DNA from: JAHJFW01 sp964595075
GTDB taxonomy: Bacteria > Patescibacteriota > Patescibacteriia > 2-12-FULL-60-25
Assembly: GCA_964595075.1 (NCBI GenBank)
Contig: CAZQNT010000001.1
Location: forward strand, 1-64,000
Direction of reading: 5' to 3'
DNA: 64,000 nucleotides
Both the position numbers and the translations under genes were made by a program. Shown piece after piece: positions 26,201 through 34,612 of this stretch (positions within the stretch are counted from its first letter, which is position 1; each line of letters starts with the position of its first letter). The notes under the pieces were generated by a model. That model worked only from the letters and a program-made list of their open reading frames with translations. It did no database searches and had not been told where the DNA came from.

Positions 26201-26932
26201 CGAAATTGGAAAGAGATGCATGCGTTCGTACCGCTTACTACCGATTTAGGATTCGGTCTTTATAAGGCAAATAATGAAAATATTTACGAACTTACAAAGC
26301 GAGGTTATCCGCAGGAAGTGGTAGATGACGTGGTAGTTTCATCAACTAATTCCGATTACGTAATGTATCGTTTGCGTCCGGAAATACAAAACGAACTCGA
26401 ACGCGACGGAGTATTTAGAGATTCGTTTTTTTGGACAGGTTGGCATCCAAAAGAACCGAACGGTATTGCTACAACATGCAAAGAGCTTGGACCATTGAAT
26501 GAGGTCGGATTCAATAGTTACTGGATTGAGCAAGCTAATGACCGGGCAGTAAAAACCTCACTTGGTGAACGTTTGGAATTACGTCTATTAAAATTGAAAA
26601 CATTTTGGCAGCCGGCGCTTTTCCCTTCTGTAAAAACCGGTGCGCCATGGTCTTTTGCAGGAAACCCATCGAAAGTTTGGCTCGCAAGAAATGCGGTGAC
26701 TGCCGCCTCAGCCGTTGTTATTATCGGCGGTTTTGTTGGATTATTATTGGCAGTGCGTCGCCGTGAACAAAATGTTTGGCTTCCGTTCGCCATTATTCTG
26801 GTCTATACGTTTATGCATACGTTTTTCGCCGGATACACCAAATATCGAATTCCGTTGGATAATTTTATGGCGATTTATGCAGGATATACATTGATATATA
26901 TTTTGAATCGCATTAAGAGGATCGGAAAATAA
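23288..26932 (+). CDS. three-domain fusion: GT4, GT4, GT-C-like membrane protein
   Basis: A 1214-residue protein made of parts that are separate proteins elsewhere. Residues 1-~390: a GT4 enzyme (LATGIYPPESGGPATYTKGL; VVGDYAWEMGM; E-x7-E in YEGYPHVVAEAASRGVP). Residues ~394-732: a second GT4 enzyme (VVMVSYDRDLLDQ; CRFVKQKGLDTLL; YEGWGRTIVEAMAAGVP). Residues ~750-1214: a polytopic membrane domain resembling ArnT/PMT-type GT-C enzymes, with an Ala/Leu-rich helix set and a loop after YRSPGYLFFLTALYSVF. Three palindromic elements are translated in it: at residues 118-137, 353-373 and 733-745, the last exactly at the GT4/membrane junction. Either a real fusion, or genes joined when elements removed stop codons. 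The start at 23288 overlaps the previous stop (ATGA). Confidence 0.82.
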   Translation: MKILLATGIYPPESGGPATYTKGLASSLRLRGHEVTVIAYGDTSVERDAVRITRKGGSVFRYLRYAWNVFLLARKSDVVYAQGPVSEGFPATIGAMIAGRPLIMKVVGDYAWEMGMQRRGGLVPPSDRHKGGRTPPLLDEFLTKKHGGLVGLYERIERWTAKRAARMIVPSKYLKSVVERWGVPSERIEVVLNANETLPATLGRDEERRVFGVSDKVVILTAVRAVPWKGVAELVSWWKEMPSTHLLVVAGDGPDLESWKEAARKNGVESRVRFVGRIDRGSLAKWYEAADAFILNSGYEGYPHVVAEAASRGVPCFVSDQGGNPETKETFGDLVTVLPYNDQSKWVSALSVVGAGLSRPDRPNGGRDKPAPTWTHEQMVDSTEKIISGNDDRMQVVMVSYDRDLLDQTSATYARVSSIVGSGVAIKFVVMQGRIFRSVIEGIRQAKRFPGRTIVTAQDPFAAGLVGYLISRWTNTPLEIQEHGDFYSGEWVREDLKNRVLSWFGYFILRRAERIRAVSERVKENLISRGIFAGKIDVIPVSQSLVHSQRSTYGNDLVNCRIVVPCRFVKQKGLDTLLKAAKILKDLNVAFSIQLIGAGPLETQIKQLINSHSLGSIVTISPWQDPATLWKDADMFVLSSNYEGWGRTIVEAMAAGVPIVTTDVGCVGSFFRPQIDGRIVQPNDPVGLAAVIEEQIKETERREWMRDQALERAKTFPTQDELHVKQRDGWKVIITPSNSPLSQGGGVRVGQRFDLWVMALIIFTVLVRALSVALFHASLLNREWGFFTLVQHWFQGYGYSYATELGCSSAYRSPGYLFFLTALYSVFRPENTLAQAIVQNIFVVGIIWLVYAVGKRLVGKRAALVGAFLMAVYPYTFYHYTQYYHTFLSSFFLLLMVWFVLRLAESKRNRDAIGAGLSIGALAYVQGTILVAAPLIVLWLFWKWKFDWKRTLVAAILMAVFSAGLIAPWTYRNWKEMHAFVPLTTDLGFGLYKANNENIYELTKRGYPQEVVDDVVVSSTNSDYVMYRLRPEIQNELERDGVFRDSFFWTGWHPKEPNGIATTCKELGPLNEVGFNSYWIEQANDRAVKTSLGERLELRLLKLKTFWQPALFPSVKTGAPWSFAGNPSKVWLARNAVTAASAVVIIGGFVGLLLAVRRREQNVWLPFAIILVYTFMHTFFAGYTKYRIPLDNFMAIYAGYTLIYILNRIKRIGK
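23640..23699. mobile_element. in-frame palindromic element C in the fusion gene
   Basis: A 60-bp element starting GTAGGGGCGGGCTTGTCCCG and ending with a worn CGCCACTGC. It is translated as RGGLVPPSDRHKGGRTPP between VVGDYAWEMGM and LLDEFLTKKHGG, where members of this GT4 branch usually have a short RFGV-like link. It is read in a different frame from copies A, B and D. Confidence 0.82.
24344..24405. mobile_element. in-frame palindromic element D in the fusion gene
   Basis: A 62-bp element with perfect 23-bp inverted arms (24344-24366 and 24383-24405) and a 16-base centre. It is translated as VGAGLSRPDRPNGGRDKPAP in the C-terminal part of the first GT4 domain, about 20 residues before the second domain begins. 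It is the cleanest copy and serves as the reference for the family. Confidence 0.88.
25486..25525. mobile_element. CCCCCTCTAACTCCCCCTT element at the GT4/GT-C junction
   Basis: CATAACCCCCTCTAACTCCC then CCTTGTCTCAAGGGGGAGGG, with CCCCCTTGTCTCAAGGGGG as an imperfect hairpin. It is translated ITPSNSPLSQGGG between the last residues of the second GT4 (KQRDGWKVI) and the first membrane helix region (RFDLWVMALIIF). An almost identical element (37 of 40 bases, reverse strand) lies between genes at 14799-14837. Confidence 0.85.
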
Positions 26933-26942
26933 CCGATTTATT

Positions 26943-28796
26943 ATGTGTGGATTTTCTGGTTTTGTAGGAACTCCAGACCCCGAACTTCTCCAACGGATGG
27001 GTTTAAGCGTTAGACATCGCGGTCCGGATGGTAATGACAATTACTCCGACAGCGCGTGTTCGTTAGCTCACTATCGTCTTTCAATTATTGATCTTTCAAC
27101 GGCGGGACGTCAGCCGATGAAAACTTCGGATGGAAGATTTGTGGTTGCGTATAACGGCGAGATTTATAACTATCGTGAATTACGAAAACGATACGAAGAC
27201 GAGGGATGGAAGTTTGAGTCACGTACGGATACCGAATGTTTTTTAGCTTCCGCAGCTTTGCATGATCTTCGCGATCTCGATCAATTTCATGGAATATTCT
27301 CATTCGCACTTTGGGATTCGAAAGAAGGCGTCTGCTATGTCGCTCGAGATAGAATGGGAATAAAACCGCTTTTTATCTCAACTCAAAACGGTAGAGTTGC
27401 TTTCGCCAGCGAAATTCAAGCATTGCTCCACCTAAAGGAGAAATGGAAGATAGATTCAATTGCCAGGTCTTTGTATCTTTCGGTTGGTTATGTGTCAGGA
27501 CCGCGAACAATTTATGAGGGTATTCAGTCGCTTGAACCTGGCAGGCGCTACGTAATTAAGAATGGAAAACTTTGTTACGAAGGAACGTTTTATAGAACTT
27601 CAGATACGCAGTTGGGTCTATCACGATCAGAAGCTGATAAAGCTCTCGTCCAGATTGTAGATAAAGCAGTTTCGAATCAACTCGTTTCAGATCGTCCCGT
27701 TGGCGTCTTTCTTTCCGGCGGTTTGGATTCGTCCGTCGTTCTTTCTTCAATGCGTCTTGCGCAACCTAATGGAAAGATAAAAACCTTCACTACAAGATTC
27801 AAGCATGACACGTCTGATACGAAGTTTAATCGCGACGCGGATCTGGCAAAATTAACTTCAGAAAAGTTCGGATGCGATCATAACGAGGTCATGATCGACG
27901 AACGCGATGTTATCGAAAATGCCGAACTAATCGCGCTAGCATTAGGACAGCCGCACAATAATCATTCCACGGTAGCGCTTGACGCGGCGGCGATGCTTGC
28001 AAGGAAAGATGTAGCCGTTGTTTTGTCCGGTGACGGCGGAGACGAGTCTTTTGGCGGATACGATCGATATAAGTTTTTCAAGCGTGTTGCGGGCTTGTTT
28101 TCGTCTCCTTACGGTCGCGCTCTCATTCGATTTCATCCTAAAAGCCGCGCATGGTNNNNNNNNNNGTTGAATGGCGTGAGCGCTTACGACGAGGCTGGCG
28201 CAATGTTGTCGTTTCATGCAACGTCGCTATTGGAGCGTAAAGCTTTGTTCGGAGAAGTTATTAATGATGATTATATTCTTGATGACTGGAGAAAGAGGTT
28301 GAATGAAATTCCCTTAAAGGAAGAGATCGCGCGTTTTATGGCGTTAGATCGTGAAACGTGGTTGCGCGATGATGCTTTCGTACGCTCCGATCGTATAACG
28401 ATGCGCTGCGGACTCGAGTTGCGCGTTCCCTTGACAGACGATTCGATCGTGGAATTCGCCGCGTCATTGCCGAGCGATTATCACGTCACTTATGGTAAAA
28501 CAAAAGCGTTGTGGCGCGAGGCGTTCGCGAATCGTTGTTTGCCGGAAATTGTAAGCGAGCAAAAACGAGGATGGTTTCCTCCGACATCGAAGTGGTTGCG
28601 TACTGGATTGAAGGAATGGGCGCGTGAAATATTGGAAGAAGCAATCGCCACGCATCAATGGATAAACGGCCATGTATTACGGAATGCGTGGGAAGAACAT
28701 CAATCGTCGCGCGCCTATCGTCTTCAAGAGATTTGGACAGTAATCGCGTATCATCTGTGGTGGCGCGCGAACAGTGATAAAATCTCTGACGTATGA
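26943..28796 (+). CDS. asnB: asparagine synthase (glutamine-hydrolysing), second copy
   Basis: A 617-residue second AsnB-like protein without repeat insertions. Cys2 (MCGFSGF), RHRGPDG and VVAYNGEIYNYRELRKRY define the glutaminase domain; FLSGGLDSSVVLSS is the ATP-binding loop (SGGxDS, where the first copy has SSGxDS); LSGDGGDESFGGYDRY and GLELRVPLTDDSIVEFAAS finish the synthetase domain. Four residues are unknown because of a 10-N run. It starts ten bases after the fusion gene stop and its own stop overlaps the next GT4 (ATGA). Two divergent AsnB copies in one glycan cluster make a role in amidating a sugar acid or amino-sugar likely. Confidence 0.88.
   Translation: MCGFSGFVGTPDPELLQRMGLSVRHRGPDGNDNYSDSACSLAHYRLSIIDLSTAGRQPMKTSDGRFVVAYNGEIYNYRELRKRYEDEGWKFESRTDTECFLASAALHDLRDLDQFHGIFSFALWDSKEGVCYVARDRMGIKPLFISTQNGRVAFASEIQALLHLKEKWKIDSIARSLYLSVGYVSGPRTIYEGIQSLEPGRRYVIKNGKLCYEGTFYRTSDTQLGLSRSEADKALVQIVDKAVSNQLVSDRPVGVFLSGGLDSSVVLSSMRLAQPNGKIKTFTTRFKHDTSDTKFNRDADLAKLTSEKFGCDHNEVMIDERDVIENAELIALALGQPHNNHSTVALDAAAMLARKDVAVVLSGDGGDESFGGYDRYKFFKRVAGLFSSPYGRALIRFHPKSRAWXXXXLNGVSAYDEAGAMLSFHATSLLERKALFGEVINDDYILDDWRKRLNEIPLKEEIARFMALDRETWLRDDAFVRSDRITMRCGLELRVPLTDDSIVEFAASLPSDYHVTYGKTKALWREAFANRCLPEIVSEQKRGWFPPTSKWLRTGLKEWAREILEEAIATHQWINGHVLRNAWEEHQSSRAYRLQEIWTVIAYHLWWRANSDKISDV
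28157..28166. other. assembly gap (10 N) inside the second asnB
   Basis: Ten N interrupt the gene between SRAW and LNGVS. The frame is kept if ten is the true length, but a run of ten is usually a placeholder. Confidence 0.9.
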
Positions 28797-29866
28797 AGAT
28801 AATTTATGTCGAAAACGTACGCGTTCCTTCAGAGCGCGCACACGCATACCAGATTTCTCAGACATGTGCTTGGTTCGCGCGGTTAGGGCATGACGTAACT
28901 CTTGTAAATCCCGATCGTGCAGACGGAAAAGATATATTTACCGCATACGGTTTAGAGCCGGGGTTATTGAAGCATGTCACGCTTCGTTCAGCGGATCCTC
29001 TTTCGTGGCGCTGGTTTCCTTTGAAAAAGATAGCTTATGCAATGCAGCGACATTTTTTTGTTCGCGCGCTTCGTTTGTGGGCGCTTAGGGGCATTCGAAT
29101 CAATAGATGGGCTCTCGAACTTCATGACGCACCCGACGCGAATTCCGCGCGTTGGGAACGTGTAAAAGGATCTGTTTCCGTATTTATCGCAATATCACAC
29201 GGATTGGTGGAGTGGTTAAAGAAAAATGGGATAAATGCCGCGTGGGCACCGGACGGTTTTGATCCGAAGGAAGTTGAGTCGTTGAAAAGTCGAGAGGAAG
29301 CTCGTAATGTTCTTGAACTGCCTGAAAATGCATTTATAGCGATCTATACCGGTACTTTTTATCCGTGGAAGGGTGTTGATTTGGTAATCAGATCCTGGAG
29401 CAAAACTCCTTCAAACGCGCATCTGGTATTGATTGGCGGTCCGGAAGCCGATCGAAAGAGGATTGAACAATGCATTGATCCAATGGTTTCCGACAGGATT
29501 CATCTTTTTTCCATGATGCCTCGACGAGATGCGATTTCAATTTTATCCGCTGCAGACATCGGACTTCTTACGACATCACCGAATTTTGCGATCGGGAGAG
29601 AATTCACTTCACCTCTCAAACAGTTCGAATATCTTGCGTCCGGACTCCCGTTGCTCGCCACGGAAGTACCTTCATCGCACGAAGTGTTGGATGACGACGT
29701 TGCAAAATTTTTTAATTACACGGAAGATGATTTTGCGGTTAAACTTGTCGAGATCATGAGTGATGATGGGTGGCGAAAAGCGGCGGCAGACCTTGCGAGA
29801 AATCGCGCTAACGCATATACGTGGGAAGCTCGTACAAGGCGAGTGTTGGATGCGCTAATGATATGA
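28793..29866 (+). CDS. glycosyltransferase family 4-like
   Basis: A 357-residue GT-B glycosyltransferase. It opens with IIYVENVRVPSERAHAYQIS, a variant acceptor region without the usual GG loop; the donor domain has YTGTFYPWKGVDLVIRSW and REFTSPLKQFEYLASGLPLL, where the acidic pair is replaced by the SPLKQFEYLA type found in some GT4 members (for example those with a Ser-Pro-Leu-Lys motif). The start overlaps the asnB stop and the end overlaps the next gene (ATGA on both sides), so it is inside a tightly coupled operon. The sugar is unknown. Confidence 0.82.
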   Translation: MKIIYVENVRVPSERAHAYQISQTCAWFARLGHDVTLVNPDRADGKDIFTAYGLEPGLLKHVTLRSADPLSWRWFPLKKIAYAMQRHFFVRALRLWALRGIRINRWALELHDAPDANSARWERVKGSVSVFIAISHGLVEWLKKNGINAAWAPDGFDPKEVESLKSREEARNVLELPENAFIAIYTGTFYPWKGVDLVIRSWSKTPSNAHLVLIGGPEADRKRIEQCIDPMVSDRIHLFSMMPRRDAISILSAADIGLLTTSPNFAIGREFTSPLKQFEYLASGLPLLATEVPSSHEVLDDDVAKFFNYTEDDFAVKLVEIMSDDGWRKAAADLARNRANAYTWEARTRRVLDALMI

Positions 29867-30891
29867 CAAATAAACGACGCTTACTCATAATTACTCAGGC
29901 GGTTGATCAGGAGGATTCCGCCCTCGGGTTTTTTTGTGAATGGTTAGAAGGTTTTTCGAAAGAGTCACGGATCGAGTCTGTTGAGGTGTGGTGTTTGAGG
30001 AAGGCGAAATGGGATAATCAGCCGTCGAACGTTTCAATCAAAATTCTTCCATCGGGATCGGTGTCGCGAGTATTTCGTTTTTTGTCGTTGGTAGTTTCAT
30101 CGCATTTTGATGCAGTATTTGTTCATATGGCTCCAATTTGGGCGGTTTTAGGTGGTGCGTGGTGGAGACTTAGCGGGCAGCGGCTTTTGCTTTGGTATAC
30201 GCACGGAACGAAAACGCGAACACTGTCATGCGCCGTTCGGCTAGCTGACGCGGTTTGTACCGCAACTCCGGAAGCTTTTCCAATCAAGACATCGAAAATA
30301 AGCGTACTTGGTCACGGGATTGGAAAAGGATTCGCGAACCGTGCGCGTTCATCCCATGATAGTCATGATCTGCGTTTTATTTCCGTTGGCCGTATCTCAG
30401 AAAGAAAAGCGGTAAAACAAACGGTTGCGTTTTTTTGCAAGATCAAGGAAGTCTGTTCAACCGCTCGTTTTACATGGATAGGAGAACCGCTTACTGATTT
30501 GGATAAAAAATATTTTTATGAAGTCCGCGAACAAGTTACCGAATTAAATCTTCAAGATAGCGTTGAATTTCGTGGGAACGCGCTTTATCGCGACATGCCG
30601 AAAATTTATTCCGAATCGGATTGTTTGATTCATCTGTCAGAGACAGGAAGTTTGGACAAAGTCGTGATAGAAGCAATGGCGACCGGATGTCCTGTATTTA
30701 GTACAAATCCGGCTACGAAAGAGGCGGTTCCGGATGCATACCGGAATGGTTCATTGGATGAAGATGCAGCAAAAGAAGCCGTCCGACGCGCGCGATTTGG
30801 GATTTCATTCGAAATTCGCGCGGCTATAAACAAAGAATTTTCACTTTCTGAATTAATAGGAAGACTGACTAATGTTGCGTTTCCTGCTTGA
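29863..30891 (+). CDS. glycosyltransferase family 4-like
   Basis: A 342-residue glycosyltransferase. I start it at 29863, overlapping the previous stop (ATGA); the upstream in-frame part lies in the preceding gene. LLIITQAVDQEDSALGFF begins the acceptor domain; a hydrophobic patch (FRFLSLVVSSHFDAVFVHMA) suggests membrane contact; FISVGRISERKAVKQTVAFF and LSETGSLDKVVIEAMATGCP (a variant E-x7-E in which the first acid sits in SETGS) form the donor domain. The protein is more divergent than its neighbours. Sugar specificity unknown. Confidence 0.8.
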   Translation: MTNKRRLLIITQAVDQEDSALGFFCEWLEGFSKESRIESVEVWCLRKAKWDNQPSNVSIKILPSGSVSRVFRFLSLVVSSHFDAVFVHMAPIWAVLGGAWWRLSGQRLLLWYTHGTKTRTLSCAVRLADAVCTATPEAFPIKTSKISVLGHGIGKGFANRARSSHDSHDLRFISVGRISERKAVKQTVAFFCKIKEVCSTARFTWIGEPLTDLDKKYFYEVREQVTELNLQDSVEFRGNALYRDMPKIYSESDCLIHLSETGSLDKVVIEAMATGCPVFSTNPATKEAVPDAYRNGSLDEDAAKEAVRRARFGISFEIRAAINKEFSLSELIGRLTNVAFPA

Positions 30892-30932
30892 CATACTTAA
30901 TATATTTCCGCATCCTGCGCAAACAATCATCT

Positions 30933-31640
30933 ATGGTTTCAATCATTTTCCCGGCTTTTAACGAAGCGGAGAACATACGTCGTTTTCAGATGGAAGTGAT
31001 TCCTGAGTTTATAAAATTAGGCGTGCCATTTGAAATTATTATTGTTGATGACGGAAGTACGGATGAGACCGCGGCTGTCGCATCATCGTTCGGTCAGTAC
31101 GTGCGCTGCGTTCGTCACGATAGAAATCGCGGTCTTGGAGCCGCCGTTAGAACAGGAATCGCGGAAGCTAAAGGAGATATCGTGATTACGATGGACGCTG
31201 ATTTAACGTTTGCGCCGCAATTGGTAGCAAAGCTACTTGAACGATTTCGAGAGGGCGATGTAGACGTTGTTTCGGGTTCTCCGAAACTCGCAGGTTACGG
31301 GAAAGATATTCCTTCATACAGAATTTTCGTTGCGCATATCGCGACTTTGATTTATCAGCTCGTGATGGGCGCGAAGGTTACGGCTGTCAGTCCGATCCTT
31401 CGGCTGTATAAACGCGATCAGCTCTTGGAGCTGCCTTTGCAATCAACGGGTTTCGATATCAACGCAGAGATTCTTTTTTATCTCATTCGTAACAATCGGA
31501 AGATCGCCGAGATCCCTGCGCCGTTGACGCAGCGCATTCATGGAGAGAGTAAATTGAATTATGGTAAAGAGATGCGAAGGCACCTGCGTTTGTTAAAACG
31601 CATGGTCGCTTTGAGGTTCGCTGGACGAAAAAAAGTATGA
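30933..31640 (+). CDS. glycosyltransferase family 2 (dolichol-phosphate-sugar synthase-like)
   Basis: A 235-residue GT-A enzyme. VSIIFPAFNEAENIRR starts the fold, IIIVDDGSTDET holds the first acidic motif, and ITMDADLTFAPQLV carries the DxD metal site. The absence of C-terminal transmembrane helices resembles soluble DPM1-type enzymes that charge a polyprenyl phosphate with one sugar. Such a product could feed the GT-C-like membrane proteins downstream. A TTG at 30888 would add 15 residues and overlap the preceding gene; ATG at 30933 fits the fold better. The end overlaps the 2-epimerase gene (ATGA). Confidence 0.85.
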   Translation: MVSIIFPAFNEAENIRRFQMEVIPEFIKLGVPFEIIIVDDGSTDETAAVASSFGQYVRCVRHDRNRGLGAAVRTGIAEAKGDIVITMDADLTFAPQLVAKLLERFREGDVDVVSGSPKLAGYGKDIPSYRIFVAHIATLIYQLVMGAKVTAVSPILRLYKRDQLLELPLQSTGFDINAEILFYLIRNNRKIAEIPAPLTQRIHGESKLNYGKEMRRHLRLLKRMVALRFAGRKKV

Positions 31641-32710
31641 TAGCGATCGTATTGGGAACTCGTCCCGAAATCATCAAGACGGCGCCGATAGTAATAGAAG
31701 CGGCGCGACGCGGCACATCGGTTGGGATCATCCATACGGGCCAGCACTATTCGCCTGAAATGGATGCGATGTTTTTTAGTGAGATGAATTTGCCCGCACC
31801 TGTCGCAAATGCGCATGTCGGTTCCCATGCGGCATCCAAACAGCTTGGATTGATGATGCAGCGGTTGGCTGATATTTTTTATGAGATCAAACCAAGCGTC
31901 GTGATGGTTGAAGGGGATACGAATTCCGTTTTAGCCGGGGCGTTGGCCGCATATAAAGCCGGGATTGCGGTGGCTCATCTTGAGGCAGGGTTGCGTTCAG
32001 ACGATTGGAATATGCCGGAAGAATCCAATCGCGTGTTGGCAGATCGTCTGTCGAGATGGATGTTTTGCCCGACCGAATTGCAGAAAGAGCGGCTTTTAAT
32101 GGAAGGGATCACCAAGGGGGTTCATGTGGTTGGGAATACAATAGTGGATTCATCCCTTCATTTTTCGAAGGTCGCGTATCAAAAAAGCGACATTGCCGAA
32201 CGGTTGAAGATAAATACCATTCCATACGCGCTGCTTACTATGCATCGTCCATCGAACGTCGATGATCCGTCGCGCTTAAAATCACTAATCGAAGCGATAG
32301 CGAACGCGGCCGCGCGTTTAAGTTTAAAAGTCGTATTTCCTGTTCATCCACGAACAAGAAATTTATTGGACCAGTATAAAATAGAATTACCGGAACAGTT
32401 TATAGCGATCGAGTCGCTCGGATATTTGGATCTATTGCGTTTGCAGGGTTCGGCGGAAATCGTGTTAACCGACTCAGGCGGTATTCAGGAAGAGGCATGT
32501 ATTTTGAGAGTACCGTCCGTAACGCTTAGAGCGAATACAGAAAGACCGGAAACGCTCCATGTGGGCGCCAGTGTTCTTCATTCGGAAGCCGATGCAGACT
32601 CATTGTTTGCCGTAATGAAGGCGCAGATGGCTAAATCGCGCGATTGGGTCAATCCGTTTGGTGACGGAAAAACAGCGGAACGCGTATTGGATATACTTGA
32701 AAAATCTTGA
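31637..32710 (+). CDS. wecB: UDP-N-acetylglucosamine 2-epimerase (non-hydrolysing)
   Basis: A 357-residue enzyme that interconverts UDP-GlcNAc and UDP-ManNAc. Family motifs: LGTRPEIIKTAPI (6-18), HTGQHYSPEMDAMFF, VEGDTNS with D94, HLEAGLRS (114-121), PEESNR, and TDSGGIQEEACILRVPSVTL near the end. The length is normal. The dehydrogenase at 57468 would oxidise the product to UDP-ManNAcA, so the glycan may contain mannosaminuronic acid. The start overlaps the GT2 stop. This is one of the safest calls in the window. Confidence 0.93.
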   Translation: MIAIVLGTRPEIIKTAPIVIEAARRGTSVGIIHTGQHYSPEMDAMFFSEMNLPAPVANAHVGSHAASKQLGLMMQRLADIFYEIKPSVVMVEGDTNSVLAGALAAYKAGIAVAHLEAGLRSDDWNMPEESNRVLADRLSRWMFCPTELQKERLLMEGITKGVHVVGNTIVDSSLHFSKVAYQKSDIAERLKINTIPYALLTMHRPSNVDDPSRLKSLIEAIANAAARLSLKVVFPVHPRTRNLLDQYKIELPEQFIAIESLGYLDLLRLQGSAEIVLTDSGGIQEEACILRVPSVTLRANTERPETLHVGASVLHSEADADSLFAVMKAQMAKSRDWVNPFGDGKTAERVLDILEKS

Positions 32711-32723
32711 TACACTCGCTCGC

Positions 32724-34612
32724 ATGACGGAAGAAAAAACTAATAAGATTTGGTGGTTTTTGGTCCCCATGTCCGCATTTATTGTGGCTTGGTTGCCATA
32801 TTGGATTTGGAACTATTTTGCAGGGTCTCCATTATCTAACGAATGGTGGCGTGTAAGAGTAGTGCCGCAAGGTATTTTTGACGCGTATATATATCTTCAC
32901 TGGCTTGGCGCGTATGTGTTAGGAAACGATGCGGCAAATCAGTTTTCGTGGTTTGGTAATTTTTTGCGAGTTCTGTATTCAGCCCTCCCAACCGGAGTTA
33001 CGATTCCGGAATTTTGGATAGTGAGTCGTTGGGTGGCGATTGTTTTTTCAATATGGATTGGAAGTTGGTGTCTGCTCATGTGGACAGGATGTTCGCGTGA
33101 ACACGCTCGTGCGTATTCTTTCGTGGCTTGGATCGCATCGCTGTTAACGCTAAGTCTTCGTCCAGGCATCTCTTCAACGTATTGGCCGGTAGTTTGGCAG
33201 GCGTAACTTTCGTGTTCATTGGGGCTGAATTGTTAGAAAAAGGATATTGGAAGCGGGGATTGGCATCGACGGTTGCCGGCATATCGCTCACCGGTATTTA
33301 TCCATGGTTTTTTCTTTTTTCCGGGGTTTGGGCTGCCGTAATTTGGGGATCGCGCCTCACGGTTATATCTAAACGAACATTCGTCGCCGTTGTTGCGGCG
33401 ATAGCGGTGATTGCAGTATTGATTTCACCTTTAATCGCAAGAATTTTTTTGCAGCCGAACGTAATTGCAAAATTCGAGACGCTTGAACGTGATGGGATTG
33501 TGTTTTCCAAGATGCCGTTCATCTCGAACACCGTGATTATCATGGCGGCGTGGTTGGTTCTGTGCGGAGCGATATTATTTATTAACCGTGACACCGGTTC
33601 GGTTGCAGTACGTCGTATAACTATTATTTTTTCCGCATGGCTCTCCCTTTTTGTATTGTGGTTTCACACGCCGTTTACCGGAGTATTTACTCACAACGAT
33701 CACTTTATTTCCGTAGTGCAGTTTTTAGGGATCGTAAGCGTGTTGGCGATTTGGTTCGCGCAAGCGGGAAAAGATTTTCGTATTAACAATAACATTCCAT
33801 CGGCGCTCGGGATTTTTTCATCATTATTTTTTATTTATATACTCGCGAAACCGGCGAGGGGCGGTTTTTTGAAACTCGATGTGTATGTAATTCATCTTGC
33901 AAATTGGTTTTTTATCGCCCTGACTTGTTTGATGATGGTGTTCAGATCGCGTATGATTCGGGCATCCGAGAGGCCGTGGTTTTTTTGGCCTTTGATTTTT
34001 TCACCGTTATTACTTGTCAGCGTAGGCAGTCTAGCGACAGCGATTATGCGTGAGATCCCGGATATTGCCGCGATTAAGACAAGGATCACGGTTATCGAAT
34101 GGATAAACTCCAACGTTCCATACGGCGCGACTATATGCGCGGAACCTGAAAGCGCCGCGTTTTATGGCGCTCATACAGGAAGACAGGTGTTGCCAGGGGA
34201 AGGTCCTATCGCATATCCGGTTTCATACGAAACGGTTTTGAAGCAATTGGAAACAATTGCCGGTAGTCTGAATGTTGTAGATTCCGGTAATAGCGATTCT
34301 TTCCGTTTTTTCAGCGCATACTATCTCGACAGGGCTTGCAGGCAATTCGCGATGCAAATGTCTGCTATGCGAAAAATCGGCGTGTCTGAGGAGACGATAA
34401 GCCGACTTTCCGGATGCGACGAAAAACGAATCGCGTCGTTTCAGTCGCGCATCGAACTCGCGATGCGAAAACATGAGCTCAACGAAGTCGCATTTATCTC
34501 AACGTGTCCGCATGTAATAGTCGGAAAAGGAAGAATAGATTTTTGGAAATTGCCGGAAGGATACACGGAAGCCGTTTTTTTGGATGGCACATCAATTTGG
34601 AGCAATCCTTAA
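32724..34612 (+). pseudogene. GT-C-like membrane protein, frameshifted
   Basis: Two frames together match the membrane proteins at 36404 and 41937. The first (from 32724, MTEEKTNKIWWFLVPMSAFI) runs into a stop at 33206 after LRPGISSTYWPVVWQA; the second carries on as GSLAGVTFVFIGAELLEKGY to 34612. In the intact relatives the region reads RPGVYSWYLPFGLLGF and RPGAASWYIPFFLWSL, so the shift lies near 33188, and one base is missing. No slippery heptamer was seen, so this is a mutation or a sequence error rather than programmed frameshifting. Restored, it would be about 628 residues with roughly eleven membrane helices and a C-terminal soluble domain (EWINSNVPYGATICAEPESA). The stop TAA shares bases with the stop of the convergent gene in TTAA. 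Confidence 0.72.

Noticed and set aside
33170..33206. Programmed -1 frameshift
   Set aside because: No slippery heptamer or following structure was seen at the join, so mutation or error is more likely.
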